Source: Bacteroidota bacterium (GTDB taxonomy: Bacteria > Bacteroidota > Bacteroidia > Bacteroidales > JAAYUG01). From it: DNA of 56,809 nucleotides. Below the pieces are notes generated by a model that ran no database searches, was not told the origin of the DNA, and worked only from the letters and a program-made list of their open reading frames with translations. Below, one piece after another: positions 8,899-16,987 of the stretch (positions within the stretch are counted from its first letter, which is position 1; every line of letters starts with the position of its first letter). The position numbers were made by a program, and so were the translations under genes. The stretch is taken from the NCBI GenBank assembly GCA_029571215.1, contig JAKPTE010000013.1:1-56809 (forward strand), in the 5' to 3' direction.

Positions 8899-10711
8899 AT
8901 TGGACCAGCAAACTGGTATTTTATATATTTTTAAAGCTAAATTTCTGGTTTTGCATCCTGCTGTCATTTTTGTTTTACTGGCTTCCTTTGTCAGCCTTAC
9001 TTTGACAATATACACCTTTCGTTTCAGACGTAACCGCGGAATATTGAACTTTTGTCTGTTGATGCTGTGTGTAACAGTCTATTCTTTTGCTTATGCTTTG
9101 GAACTTAATGCAACAATACTTTCTGATGCCCTGTTTTGGAATAAAATGGAATACTTTGGTATTTCGTTTATACCAGCTTTTTACCTTTTGTTTGTTTTAC
9201 GTTATACTCAAACTGACGGATGGTTAAAGAACAGGTACATTCCATTTTTTTTCGTGATTCCGTTGATTACCGTGGTAATGCATTGGACTACTTCGCGGCA
9301 TGGACTTTATTACCGCAACATACACCTTGAGTCGCTTGGTAATCTTTCCGTTCTGGCATTTGATCGCGGATTTTTCTATTGGTTGCAGTTTCTGTATCTG
9401 AATTTTGCCATCCTTACGGGATTATTGTTGTTCTATACCTCCTACAGAGAACACAAAGGTCTTCAGAAGAAACAATTTAAAATTATTCTGGTTGGATCGG
9501 CAATGCCATGGCTGATAATGGTTTTGTACACTGCAGGAGTTGGACCCAAAGGTGTTGACCTGAATCCGTTCGGTTTTATGTTTTCAGGTTTGATAATCGG
9601 ATACGGCATCTTTTTCAGACGATTGTTCGATGTTACTCCGGTTGCTTTCACAACGGTCTTTCGAGATATGAGGGAGGGGGTAATTATTCTTGATGCCAAC
9701 CAACGGGTTATTAGCTTTAATCCTGCCTTGGTGCAATATTTCCCGTTTATTAATGACCAGTGGATTGGGGTTCCGGTTTCGTCTTTTCCAGATGTTCTTG
9801 GTCCTCTGAAAAACCTTCTTGGGAAGCATTCCCTTGCTGAGGTAGAATTTCCCTGTGAACTCTCTTCCGGCCGTAGATTTTTCCATGCAGCTATTTCTCC
9901 GCTTTACGACAATAGGACCCGGCAACAAGGACGTGTTGTTATTTTGTTTGACATCACTGCCCGGAAAGAAGCCGAAGAAAAACTGGCAGAAAATGAAAAA
10001 CGGCTTGCTCAGTTGAATGCCACCAAAGACAGAATTCTTTCCATTATAGCCCACGATTTGCGAAACCCATTTAATCAGGTAATCGGATTTTCTGAAGTTC
10101 TTTTGGCTCAAACAGGAAAATGTTCTGAAGAAAAAACCAGGGAAATATTAGGTTATATTCATACAACTTCTTTGAAAGCAAGTCAGTTGCTCGAAAACTT
10201 GTTACAGTGGGTTGGTGCACAAACAGGAATGCTCTCTTTCAACCCGGAACCAGTGGATATTCAGGTCCTCTTGCAGGAATATCTGGATGCCCATCATGGA
10301 ATGGCTGCCGGGAAAAATATCCGCCTTTATCATTCTTATGGAGAGCATTGCACTATTTTGGCCGATAAGAATATGCTTGGGGTGATTATCCGTAACCTCC
10401 TGTCGAATGCCTTGAAATTTACCGCTTCAGGAGGAGAAATAACAGCAGGCTACACCGTAGATAATGATGGAGTTACCATATATGTGAGAGATACAGGAAC
10501 TGGCATTTCGCCGGACAAGGCTGAGCGGCTTTTTACCCAACCATTTAATGAAAGTACAACAGGTACCAGGGGAGAAAAGGGGTCAGGCCTGGGACTGGCT
10601 TTGTGCAAAGAGTTTGTGGACCTGCACCAGGGCCGCATCTGGGTAGAAAGCTTAGAGGGAAAAGGGAGTACGTTTTTCTTCCGGATACCTTATAAGTTGC
10701 CACAGCATTAA
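8858..10711 (+). CDS. Sensor histidine kinase: 7TM sensor, PAS, HisKA, HATPase
   Basis: 617 codons from ATG 8858, which overlaps the upstream gene by 41 bases. A TTG at 8900, just after that gene ends, is an alternative start and would remove 14 residues before the first membrane helix. About residues 30-255 hold seven hydrophobic segments of the histidine-kinase 7TM type. A PAS-like domain follows (about 265-385, VIILDANQRVISFNPAL), ending in DITARKEAEEKL. HisKA has the phosphoacceptor H399 (IIAHDLRNPFNQV). The ATPase carries the N box (IIRNLLSNALKFT), G1 (VRDTGTGIS) and G2 (GEKGSGLGLALCKEFV). The product is membrane-bound and autophosphorylating. No response regulator gene lies beside it, so the partner is unknown. 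The signal may relate to the phosphatase-like neighbour, but that is only inference. Confidence 0.9.
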   Translation: MVRQEIPLWNCCNRLDQQTGILYIFKAKFLVLHPAVIFVLLASFVSLTLTIYTFRFRRNRGILNFCLLMLCVTVYSFAYALELNATILSDALFWNKMEYFGISFIPAFYLLFVLRYTQTDGWLKNRYIPFFFVIPLITVVMHWTTSRHGLYYRNIHLESLGNLSVLAFDRGFFYWLQFLYLNFAILTGLLLFYTSYREHKGLQKKQFKIILVGSAMPWLIMVLYTAGVGPKGVDLNPFGFMFSGLIIGYGIFFRRLFDVTPVAFTTVFRDMREGVIILDANQRVISFNPALVQYFPFINDQWIGVPVSSFPDVLGPLKNLLGKHSLAEVEFPCELSSGRRFFHAAISPLYDNRTRQQGRVVILFDITARKEAEEKLAENEKRLAQLNATKDRILSIIAHDLRNPFNQVIGFSEVLLAQTGKCSEEKTREILGYIHTTSLKASQLLENLLQWVGAQTGMLSFNPEPVDIQVLLQEYLDAHHGMAAGKNIRLYHSYGEHCTILADKNMLGVIIRNLLSNALKFTASGGEITAGYTVDNDGVTIYVRDTGTGISPDKAERLFTQPFNESTTGTRGEKGSGLGLALCKEFVDLHQGRIWVESLEGKGSTFFFRIPYKLPQH

Positions 10712-10803
10712 TACAGAAATATCCTACTTCGTAATATTGGCTTAACATCTTTCTAAATTACCTTTTATTTCTATATTTATTGGTTTTTTTAGGATAGAAA
10801 CAA

Positions 10804-12801
10804 ATGGAAGGCATTTTCGGTGACAGACGCAGTCCTCTTATCAAAGGGCTGAAAGGAACATTTATCTTAAAACTTATTCCTGAGCCGTCATTCATTGTTT
10901 TGCTCAAACGGCTTGTTCTGATATATTTTCTGTTCGGTCTCTGCCGGCTGGGTTTTTATTTTTTCAATACATTTCTCTTTCAGGGAGTTACGGTAGGCAA
11001 AGTAATACGATTTATGGCTGCCGGACTCAAGTTTGACACGGTTGCCATTCTTTATACCAACGTTCTGTATATTCTTTTCTGTATTTTGCCATTTCCATGG
11101 AAGTACAACCGTATTTCACGTATCATTTTTGATGCAGTCTTTATCATAACTAATTCCATTGTTCTGCTTGCCAATGTTGCCGATTTCATTTATTTCCGTT
11201 TCACCCTCCGCCGCACTACCATGACCCTTTTCAGGGAGTTCAGTCATGAAACCAACCTGGGGAAGCTCTCCTTCCGGTTTATTTTTGATTACTGGCCGGC
11301 AACCTTGTTTTTTTTAGGACTTCTTGCAATACTTATATACGGAGTGCGGCGTACACGGATGCCTGACCGATACAGGGAACCGCTGATTTCCTATTTTATA
11401 AAAGGTTTGGTGGTGATGGCCATGAGCGTAGGTTTGTTTATCGGTGGGGTGAGGGGAGGATTCCGCCACAGTACACGGCCCATCACGCTCAGCAACGCAG
11501 GAGAGTATGTCGATGAACCGAAGGAAACCCACATAGTGCTTAATACACCTTTCTGTCTTTATAAAACCATCGGCATCCAGGATTTTGAGAAGGTGCACTT
11601 TTTTGCCAGCGAAGACTCTCTGGAAGCTATTTACAATCCTGTAAAGTACCCTGTCCCCGATGGCCCGTTTGTTCCACACAATGTAGTGGTTTTTATTCTG
11701 GAGAGCTTTGGAACGGAAAATTTCGGATTTTTCAACAAAGATCTTGAGAATGGAAAGTACAGGGGCTACACTCCATTCATGGATTCGCTTTGCCAACACA
11801 GCCTTGTTTTCAGGGTCAGTTACGCCAACGGAAGAAAATCAATTGATGCTCTTCCTTCGGTTTTGAGCAGTATTCCGCATGTAAGGGAACCTTACATTGT
11901 AACACAATACTACGATAATAAGATCAACAGCCTTGGCAGTCTGCTCAAAGAGAAGGGATACTATACGGCATTCTTCCATGGTGCCCCAGACGGTTCCATG
12001 GGGTTCAGTTCGTTTACCCGGCTGGCCGGCTTTGACCATTATTATGGCATGTCAGAATATGGGAAAAATGCTGATTTTGATGGAACATGGGGGATATGGG
12101 ACGAACCGTTTTTTCAGTTTTTCAGACAAAAGCTGGGATCGTTTCCTGAACCCTTTCTCGGGGTGATATTTTCTGTGTCAAGCCATCATCCATTTGAGCT
12201 TCCGGCAAAATACGCAGGAAAGTTTCCCTCAGGACCCCATCCTATTCACCGTACCATTGGCTATACAGATTATGCTTTGAAGCAGTTTTTTGCTGAAGCA
12301 TGCAAAGAGCCATGGTTCCGTAATACCCTGTTTGTTTTTACAGCCGATCATACCCAGACTACGCCAACGCACCCTGAGTATCTTACCAGTGCCGGATTGT
12401 TCAGGGTTCCTGTCATTTTCTATATGCCCTGGGCTGACAGCGGCTCTGTATCCAATGAACTGATCCAGCAGATCGACATCATGCCAACCGTTCTGGGGAT
12501 GCTGCATTATGACAGACCCTATTTTGCGTTTGGCTTCGATGTATTTCATGAACCGGGTCACTTTGTTGTTAATTATCATAGTGGTGTTTTTCAGATCTTT
12601 CAGGGTGATTATATGCTTCAGTTTAATGGAAAATCGACAACAGGTCTGTACGACCTTCGCCATGACCCGCTGCTGAACCACAACCTCGCTGAGACAGAAA
12701 AAGATACAAGGACCCGACTGGAAATCTTTGCAAAGGCCTTTATGCAACAGTATATGAACAGGATGATAGAAAACCGGATGACGGTTCCGGAAGAGAAATA
12801 A
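10804..12801 (+). CDS. LTA-synthase-like membrane phosphotransferase (sulfatase fold)
   Basis: 665 residues. The N-terminal half has about five membrane helices (from about residue 35 to 215), followed by a periplasmic alkaline-phosphatase/sulfatase-type domain. Visible catalytic parts are the metal-ligand segment VVFILESFG, a nucleophile segment NGRKSIDALPSVLSSIP (S346 the likely nucleophile) and the metal-binding FTADHTQTTPTH. The family transfers phosphoglycerol or phosphoethanolamine from phospholipids to envelope polymers. In Gram-negative Bacteroidota the acceptor is unknown, since teichoic acid is absent. The gene starts 92 bases after the kinase, with a weak TATATTTA box at 10772-10779, and ends 10 bases from a convergent minus-strand gene. 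Confidence 0.85.
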   Translation: MEGIFGDRRSPLIKGLKGTFILKLIPEPSFIVLLKRLVLIYFLFGLCRLGFYFFNTFLFQGVTVGKVIRFMAAGLKFDTVAILYTNVLYILFCILPFPWKYNRISRIIFDAVFIITNSIVLLANVADFIYFRFTLRRTTMTLFREFSHETNLGKLSFRFIFDYWPATLFFLGLLAILIYGVRRTRMPDRYREPLISYFIKGLVVMAMSVGLFIGGVRGGFRHSTRPITLSNAGEYVDEPKETHIVLNTPFCLYKTIGIQDFEKVHFFASEDSLEAIYNPVKYPVPDGPFVPHNVVVFILESFGTENFGFFNKDLENGKYRGYTPFMDSLCQHSLVFRVSYANGRKSIDALPSVLSSIPHVREPYIVTQYYDNKINSLGSLLKEKGYYTAFFHGAPDGSMGFSSFTRLAGFDHYYGMSEYGKNADFDGTWGIWDEPFFQFFRQKLGSFPEPFLGVIFSVSSHHPFELPAKYAGKFPSGPHPIHRTIGYTDYALKQFFAEACKEPWFRNTLFVFTADHTQTTPTHPEYLTSAGLFRVPVIFYMPWADSGSVSNELIQQIDIMPTVLGMLHYDRPYFAFGFDVFHEPGHFVVNYHSGVFQIFQGDYMLQFNGKSTTGLYDLRHDPLLNHNLAETEKDTRTRLEIFAKAFMQQYMNRMIENRMTVPEEK

Positions 12802-12811
12802 ACCGGAGGTG

Positions 12812-13003
12812 TTATTCGTCGTCTTCTTCGTCGTAGTAGCCTTCCGACTCGAAATCCCGGAACATTTCCTCAATGTCCTCGTTTTCCTCGATCTCCTCAA
12901 AAATTTCCCTCTTCAGATTACGAGAATTCTTTTTGGTCATCTTCCTTGGATTACGGTCCATGTACTCGTCATCATACGACCGGAAGGATTTCTTCTTTTT
13001 CAT
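12812..13003 (-). CDS. Small highly charged protein of unknown function
   Basis: 63 residues from ATG at 13003. The frame is open further upstream, but that part is AT-rich leader running into the next gene and looks non-coding. The protein has a lysine-rich start (MKKKKSFRSYDDEYMDRN), a basic middle and a strongly acidic C-terminal half rich in Glu/Asp, ending EEDDE. There is no signal peptide, membrane segment or cysteine. I do not recognise the family. It lies 34 bases after the GGGPS-like gene on the same strand, so it is probably the last gene of that transcript. Such charge-segregated small proteins often bind nucleic acids or basic proteins, but nothing here proves it. Confidence 0.6.
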   Translation of the reverse strand: MKKKKSFRSYDDEYMDRNPRKMTKKNSRNLKREIFEEIEENEDIEEMFRDFESEGYYDEEDDE

Positions 13004-13037
13004 AAAAGGCGGTTTAATGATAATGAGATAATTAAAG

Positions 13038-13775
13038 TTAATTATTTTTTTTCTTACAGGGCCATTCCGACAGAATTGAATAGATTCTGTCTGTATTATT
13101 TTCGAGAGCGTTGCCGATAACAATCAGATCGGCTCCGGCTTCAGCAACCATTTGCAGGTCATCTGATGTGCGGATACCTCCTCCGACAACCAGGGGAATG
13201 CTTATATTGTCTTTCACCTGTTGTATCAGGTGAGACGGAAGAGGATGACTTGCTCCACTGCCTCCCTCAAGGTAAATCAGCTTCATTCCCAGCATTTCTC
13301 CCGCTATGGCAGTAGCCACTGCAATGTCGGGTTTCCGGGCTGGGAGCGGTTTGGTATTGCTCATGTATTCAACCGAGCTGGTAAATCCGTTCTCAATGAG
13401 AATGTATCCGGTAGGAATAACTTCAATATGGCTTTTTTTCAAAAAAGGTGCTGCCACCACGTGATTCCCGATGAGAAACTCCGGATTGCGCCCTGAAATA
13501 AGGCTAAGCAGCAAAACAGCATCGGCATTCGGACTAATCTGGAGCAGGCTTCCGGGGAATAGAACAACAGGTTTTTTCACCGATTCCTTCAGAAGATCAA
13601 CTACCTGGTCGGGACGTCCTGCTACAAGGCTTCCTCCGACAAAAACGAAATCAACAGGGGTTGCGCAGAGAACATCTGCCAGTTGCATGAGGCTCTCCGG
13701 CGTATGCTTGTCGGGATCAACAAGTACTGCAAGAAGCTTTTCAGAACGGGCTGCCAGAATATGCTGATAAACCAT
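13038..13775 (-). CDS. Geranylgeranylglyceryl/heptaprenylglyceryl phosphate synthase family
   Basis: 245 residues from ATG 13775. An ATG at 13802 is also in frame but would overlap the upstream gene. The TIM-barrel signatures of the PcrB/GGGPS family are clear: LLAVLVDPDKHT, FVFVGGSLV, VVLFPGSLLQIS, HIEVIPTGYILIENG, IYLEGGSGA and VVGGGIRTSDDL. These enzymes join sn-glycerol-1-phosphate to a polyprenyl diphosphate by an ether bond, the first committed step of archaeal-type lipids. Bacteroidota members form a known bacterial branch that prefers geranylgeranyl diphosphate. The gene follows a phosphopantetheinyl transferase by 11 bases, suggesting an operon. No G1P dehydrogenase or DGGGP synthase is in the window, so the end product in this organism cannot be stated. 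Confidence 0.9.
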   Translation of the reverse strand: MVYQHILAARSEKLLAVLVDPDKHTPESLMQLADVLCATPVDFVFVGGSLVAGRPDQVVDLLKESVKKPVVLFPGSLLQISPNADAVLLLSLISGRNPEFLIGNHVVAAPFLKKSHIEVIPTGYILIENGFTSSVEYMSNTKPLPARKPDIAVATAIAGEMLGMKLIYLEGGSGASHPLPSHLIQQVKDNISIPLVVGGGIRTSDDLQMVAEAGADLIVIGNALENNTDRIYSILSEWPCKKKNN

Positions 13776-13786
13776 GAAGCAATTGT

Positions 13787-14419
13787 TCACTTGATACACC
13801 ATACAATTACGTAGTTGCCAAGCCGGAAATACCTGAGGGTATATTGCTCTGTTCCGTATTTATTGGTAACCGTGCTTTTTATCTCACCGTTTTCTTCCGG
13901 CTCAAACGGAGCAATGGTAAGGTTTATCCGAAAATTAATGTCCTGCTTGTCACAGATTTTATATAACGCTTCCTTGGCACACCAATGGATATATAAATGA
14001 TATCTGACGAGCAAAGGATGGGAAGTGATATATTCCTGTTCGTTTATGAATTTATGGCGAATCTTTTCAATGTCGTGTGACATATATTCCAGATCAATAC
14101 CCACTTTTCTCTGCCTTGAAAGAAGTATCGACGTCAGATTCACCGAATGGGAAATGCTTATATTGTATGACCAGTCGTGCAGATACGGCTTATGGCTGCC
14201 GTTATAAATTATTTTGGAATTCTTGCCAGTCATATCGTTGATCAGAGCCCGCACGCTTAGCCACTCAATTTTCCTGCGGTCATTGTGAAAACTCTCAAGA
14301 TGGGCAATTTCCTCCTCATCGAGTTGCACCAGATTGTACAAAGCGTCAATATCTTCCTGAATCTCCCAAATTCCAAGAACACAATCCTGTTCGGGGTAAC
14401 TCTTATGGATGACTCCCAT
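13787..14419 (-). CDS. 4'-phosphopantetheinyl transferase superfamily protein
   Basis: 210 residues. The Sfp/AcpS-type signatures are present: ISHSVNLTSILLS, the Mg-binding KVGIDLEYM and the WCAKEALYK helix. The enzyme moves the phosphopantetheine arm of CoA to a serine of acyl- or peptidyl-carrier proteins. The two-lobed length (about 210-230) fits the Sfp-like rather than the short AcpS type. It is the first gene of a short minus-strand unit with the GGGPS-like gene 11 bases downstream, and lies about 155 bases after gldD. The same neighbourhood, gldD then this transferase, is common in Bacteroidota. The target carrier protein is not in the window. Confidence 0.9.
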   Translation of the reverse strand: MGVIHKSYPEQDCVLGIWEIQEDIDALYNLVQLDEEEIAHLESFHNDRRKIEWLSVRALINDMTGKNSKIIYNGSHKPYLHDWSYNISISHSVNLTSILLSRQRKVGIDLEYMSHDIEKIRHKFINEQEYITSHPLLVRYHLYIHWCAKEALYKICDKQDINFRINLTIAPFEPEENGEIKSTVTNKYGTEQYTLRYFRLGNYVIVWCIK

Positions 14420-14573
14420 ATTCTATAATGGATAAGTGAGGCTACTTCTGCTAATAAAACCAGATTAAAAGTTGGGTTCGGATTGATTCGGTCAATTACT
14501 TGTTTTGCAAATAGTTAATCCATTAATAGTTTACAACAGGGATTGATGCAGAAGCCAAAAATAAACATTTTTC

Positions 14574-15161
14574 TCAATTCAGCCATTGAAAAGTTGAAGT
14601 AAGATGAATAATATCTTCTCTGATAAACCGTATAACTGGTCCGAGTGAATCAGCATTGGGTGTTGTAGAAAAGTACAGAGCGCCGCGGATAAAATGCCGG
14701 GTACTGTCGGTAAGAAAAAACTGCACCGACGAAGCGGCATTTCCTTCAATATCGTACAGAATTCCATAGACTTTTCTTTCCGGATAGGTAAGTTGTATTT
14801 CCCCGATAGCATCAGCCTTAATGGTATGTTTATAAACAAAAGAGCGTGCATCTTCAGTGAGTTCCGGCAGATTTTTTCTTATTTGTTTGTAACTCAGATG
14901 AATGGTGGCATGAAGCTGTTCGAACTGAATGTTCAGCCAGCAGGGTTCGGCATCTTTATCTTTATCGGGTACAACAGAAGCATACACAGGAAATTCAAAC
15001 GAAAAAGGGCAATCCGACCGATACATCCTATATTGTTTTTCGGGCAGGTCTATACGGAAATAGCCGCGTGGTTTGGGAGTAAAATGTTTACGGCACCCAT
15101 GGCTCATAACCAACAAAGGGATTAGCAGTAAAAAGACAGAACGGGTTTGATTGAACAGCAT
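14574..15161 (-). CDS. gldD: Gliding motility/T9SS-associated lipoprotein GldD
   Basis: 195 residues with a lipoprotein signal ending VMSHGC (lipid cysteine at 23). The conserved GldD start PKPRGYFRIDLPEKQY and the CPFSFEFPVYA, CWLNI and IHLSYKQI segments are all present. GldD is an inner- or periplasm-facing lipoprotein required for gliding and for type IX secretion in Flavobacterium; its biochemical role is unsettled. It starts 4 bases after gldE, completing the conserved order mutY-ssb-gldE-gldD. Its presence agrees with the T9SS-sorted peptidase at 5.3-7.0 kb. Confidence 0.92.
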   Translation of the reverse strand: MLFNQTRSVFLLLIPLLVMSHGCRKHFTPKPRGYFRIDLPEKQYRMYRSDCPFSFEFPVYASVVPDKDKDAEPCWLNIQFEQLHATIHLSYKQIRKNLPELTEDARSFVYKHTIKADAIGEIQLTYPERKVYGILYDIEGNAASSVQFFLTDSTRHFIRGALYFSTTPNADSLGPVIRFIREDIIHLTSTFQWLN

Positions 15162-15165
15162 AATG

Positions 15166-16488
15166 TCAGGGGTTGATGGTTACTCTTACCGAATTGATTT
15201 TTCTGTCGTCAGCAGATTCAATTACAAAATGGAACCGTCCGTAAGTAAGTTCCGTTCCCTTTGCGGGCAGTTCTCCCCTGATCTCAAGGATCAACCCGGC
15301 CAGGGTATCGGCTTCACCTTTTACAGCATCAAATTCTGCCATGGAAGTTGATGTGATTCTGCAAAAGTCGTGAAGAAGAATTTTGCCACTGAAAACGTAT
15401 TCATTATCAGAAATTTTAACGTAATCGGGAGGAGATTCCTCATCGCTTTCATCAACAATATCGCCGATAATTTCCTCAAGGATGTCTTCGAGTGTAACCA
15501 GGCCGCTGGTTCCTCCATATTCATCAATCACAATGGCCATATGGATTTTGTTGCGCTGAAAATCGTGAAGGAGGTCACTGATCTTTTTCGTTTCCGGTAC
15601 ATAATATTGTGGTCTCAGGAGACTTTGCCACCGGAATGAATCATTCTTGCCGATATGGGGCAGCAGGTCTTTGGAAAACAATATTCCCCGGATATTATCC
15701 AGGGTTTTGTCATAAACAGGAATCCGCGAATAACCGGACTCATTAATAATTTTAATGATTCCCGAAAAGGGTGTCCGGATGTCTGCAGCCACAATATCGA
15801 GGCGTGGCTTCATTATTTCGCGTACATCTATGTTTCCAAACCTGACAATTCCTTCCAATAATTGCTTTTCTTCCGACAGTCCTGAAGAAGTCAGCTCCAG
15901 CGCCTGGGAAAGATCATCCAGAGAAAGAGACCCATGTTTGCTTCTGATTTGCTTTCGGAAAAGGGAAGACGATTTGACCAGCAGGGCAGTTATTGGAGAA
16001 AGTATGTAACATATTATCTGAAGAGGAATGGCCAGCATCAGAACAAAACGATAAGCCTGAGAAGTGGCCAGTATTTTGGGCATCATTTCTCCAAACAGCA
16101 GGATAACAAAGGTAATGAGTACCACCTGAAACAGGAAGAGCAAAACAGTATTGGAGCCGAAATCAAACAGATCTGAAAGAAGGAAAGAAGAGGTAATGAC
16201 AATGGCAATGTTTACAAAATTGTTAGCCAGGAGAAGGGTTGCCAGCAGGTTTTCCGATTTGTGAAGCAATCCTGCGGCAGCTTTATGTCGGGGGTCGTTT
16301 CCTTTTTCAATTTTTTTTATCTCAGCGGGAGTGAGGGAGAAGAAAGCGGCTTCCGATCCTGAAACAAGTCCTGACAAGATCAGAAGAAGAAGGACAACAA
16401 TGATTTCAATGCCGGCCGAAAGGCCAACCGGATAGACAGTTATTGCTGCCGCGGAAAAAAACGACAGAAAAATCAGGTTCATGGGCAT
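15166..16488 (-). CDS. gldE: GldE, CNNM/CBS-domain membrane protein
   Basis: 440 residues. The N-terminal CNNM (DUF21) domain has membrane segments at about 25-50, 85-110, 118-140 and 155-185, including the conserved LSGLVSGSEAAFFSLTPAE. A CBS pair follows (about 225-345, IMKPRLDIV and GTSGLVTLEDILEEIIGDI), and a C-terminal CorC/HlyC domain (about 360-440). The family includes magnesium/cobalt efflux proteins. GldE interacts functionally with GldD and supports gliding and T9SS in Flavobacterium. An ATG two codons downstream is an alternative start. It sits 6 bases after ssb and 4 bases before gldD, so the genes are almost certainly one operon. Confidence 0.92.
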   Translation of the reverse strand: MPMNLIFLSFFSAAAITVYPVGLSAGIEIIVVLLLLILSGLVSGSEAAFFSLTPAEIKKIEKGNDPRHKAAAGLLHKSENLLATLLLANNFVNIAIVITSSFLLSDLFDFGSNTVLLFLFQVVLITFVILLFGEMMPKILATSQAYRFVLMLAIPLQIICYILSPITALLVKSSSLFRKQIRSKHGSLSLDDLSQALELTSSGLSEEKQLLEGIVRFGNIDVREIMKPRLDIVAADIRTPFSGIIKIINESGYSRIPVYDKTLDNIRGILFSKDLLPHIGKNDSFRWQSLLRPQYYVPETKKISDLLHDFQRNKIHMAIVIDEYGGTSGLVTLEDILEEIIGDIVDESDEESPPDYVKISDNEYVFSGKILLHDFCRITSTSMAEFDAVKGEADTLAGLILEIRGELPAKGTELTYGRFHFVIESADDRKINSVRVTINP

Positions 16489-16494
16489 GGGTTC

Positions 16495-16938
16495 TCAGAA
16501 GGGCAGATCATCGTCCTGAGGTTGAGGGGAGGGACCTTCCGGAACTGACGGTTCGCCTGGTTCCAGCCCCCCTGCCATTTTCCCTTCCTCTCCTGCCTGC
16601 TGGTCAGGCTTTCTGCCCAGGAGGATAATATTGCTGGCCACAATTTCAGTGACATACCTCTTGTTGCCATCCTTATCATCGAACGATCGGGTTGAAATAC
16701 GTCCTTCAATATATAAGGGGGTACCTTTTTTAACGAATTTCTGTGCAATCTCAGCGAGACCACGCCATAGAACTATGTTATGCCATTCGGTCTGGGTAAC
16801 ATTTTCTCCGCTCCGGTTTCTGTATGATTCGCTTGTAGCCAGAGGAAACCTGCACACCGGGACGTTGCCTTCCAGATACCTTACATCAGGATCTTTACCA
16901 ACATTACCTATCAAAATAACTTTATTAACGGAATTCAT
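16495..16938 (-). CDS. ssb: Single-stranded DNA-binding protein
   Basis: 147 residues from ATG 16938; the longer open frame upstream covers the mutY junction and is not SSB-like. The OB fold is clear: NKVILIGNVGKDPDVRYL, FPLATSESY, TEWHNIVLWRGLAEIAQKFV, KGTPLYIEGRI and DDKDGNKRYVTEIVA. A glycine/proline/glutamine-rich linker leads to the acidic tip DDDLPF, which binds partner proteins such as RecO, PriA and exonuclease I. It protects single-stranded DNA in replication, repair and recombination. It lies 49 bases after mutY and 6 before gldE, in the conserved Bacteroidota order. Confidence 0.96.
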   Translation of the reverse strand: MNSVNKVILIGNVGKDPDVRYLEGNVPVCRFPLATSESYRNRSGENVTQTEWHNIVLWRGLAEIAQKFVKKGTPLYIEGRISTRSFDDKDGNKRYVTEIVASNIILLGRKPDQQAGEEGKMAGGLEPGEPSVPEGPSPQPQDDDLPF

Positions 16939-16987
16939 GTTTATGGATTTGAAACAATTGGTTAAGCAAAAATACAAAAAATAATCG

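Noticed and set aside
9584-10111. 175-codon open frame on the minus strand within the histidine kinase gene
   Set aside because: It lies wholly opposite well-conserved PAS and HisKA sequence and its product shows no recognisable domain; a shadow frame.
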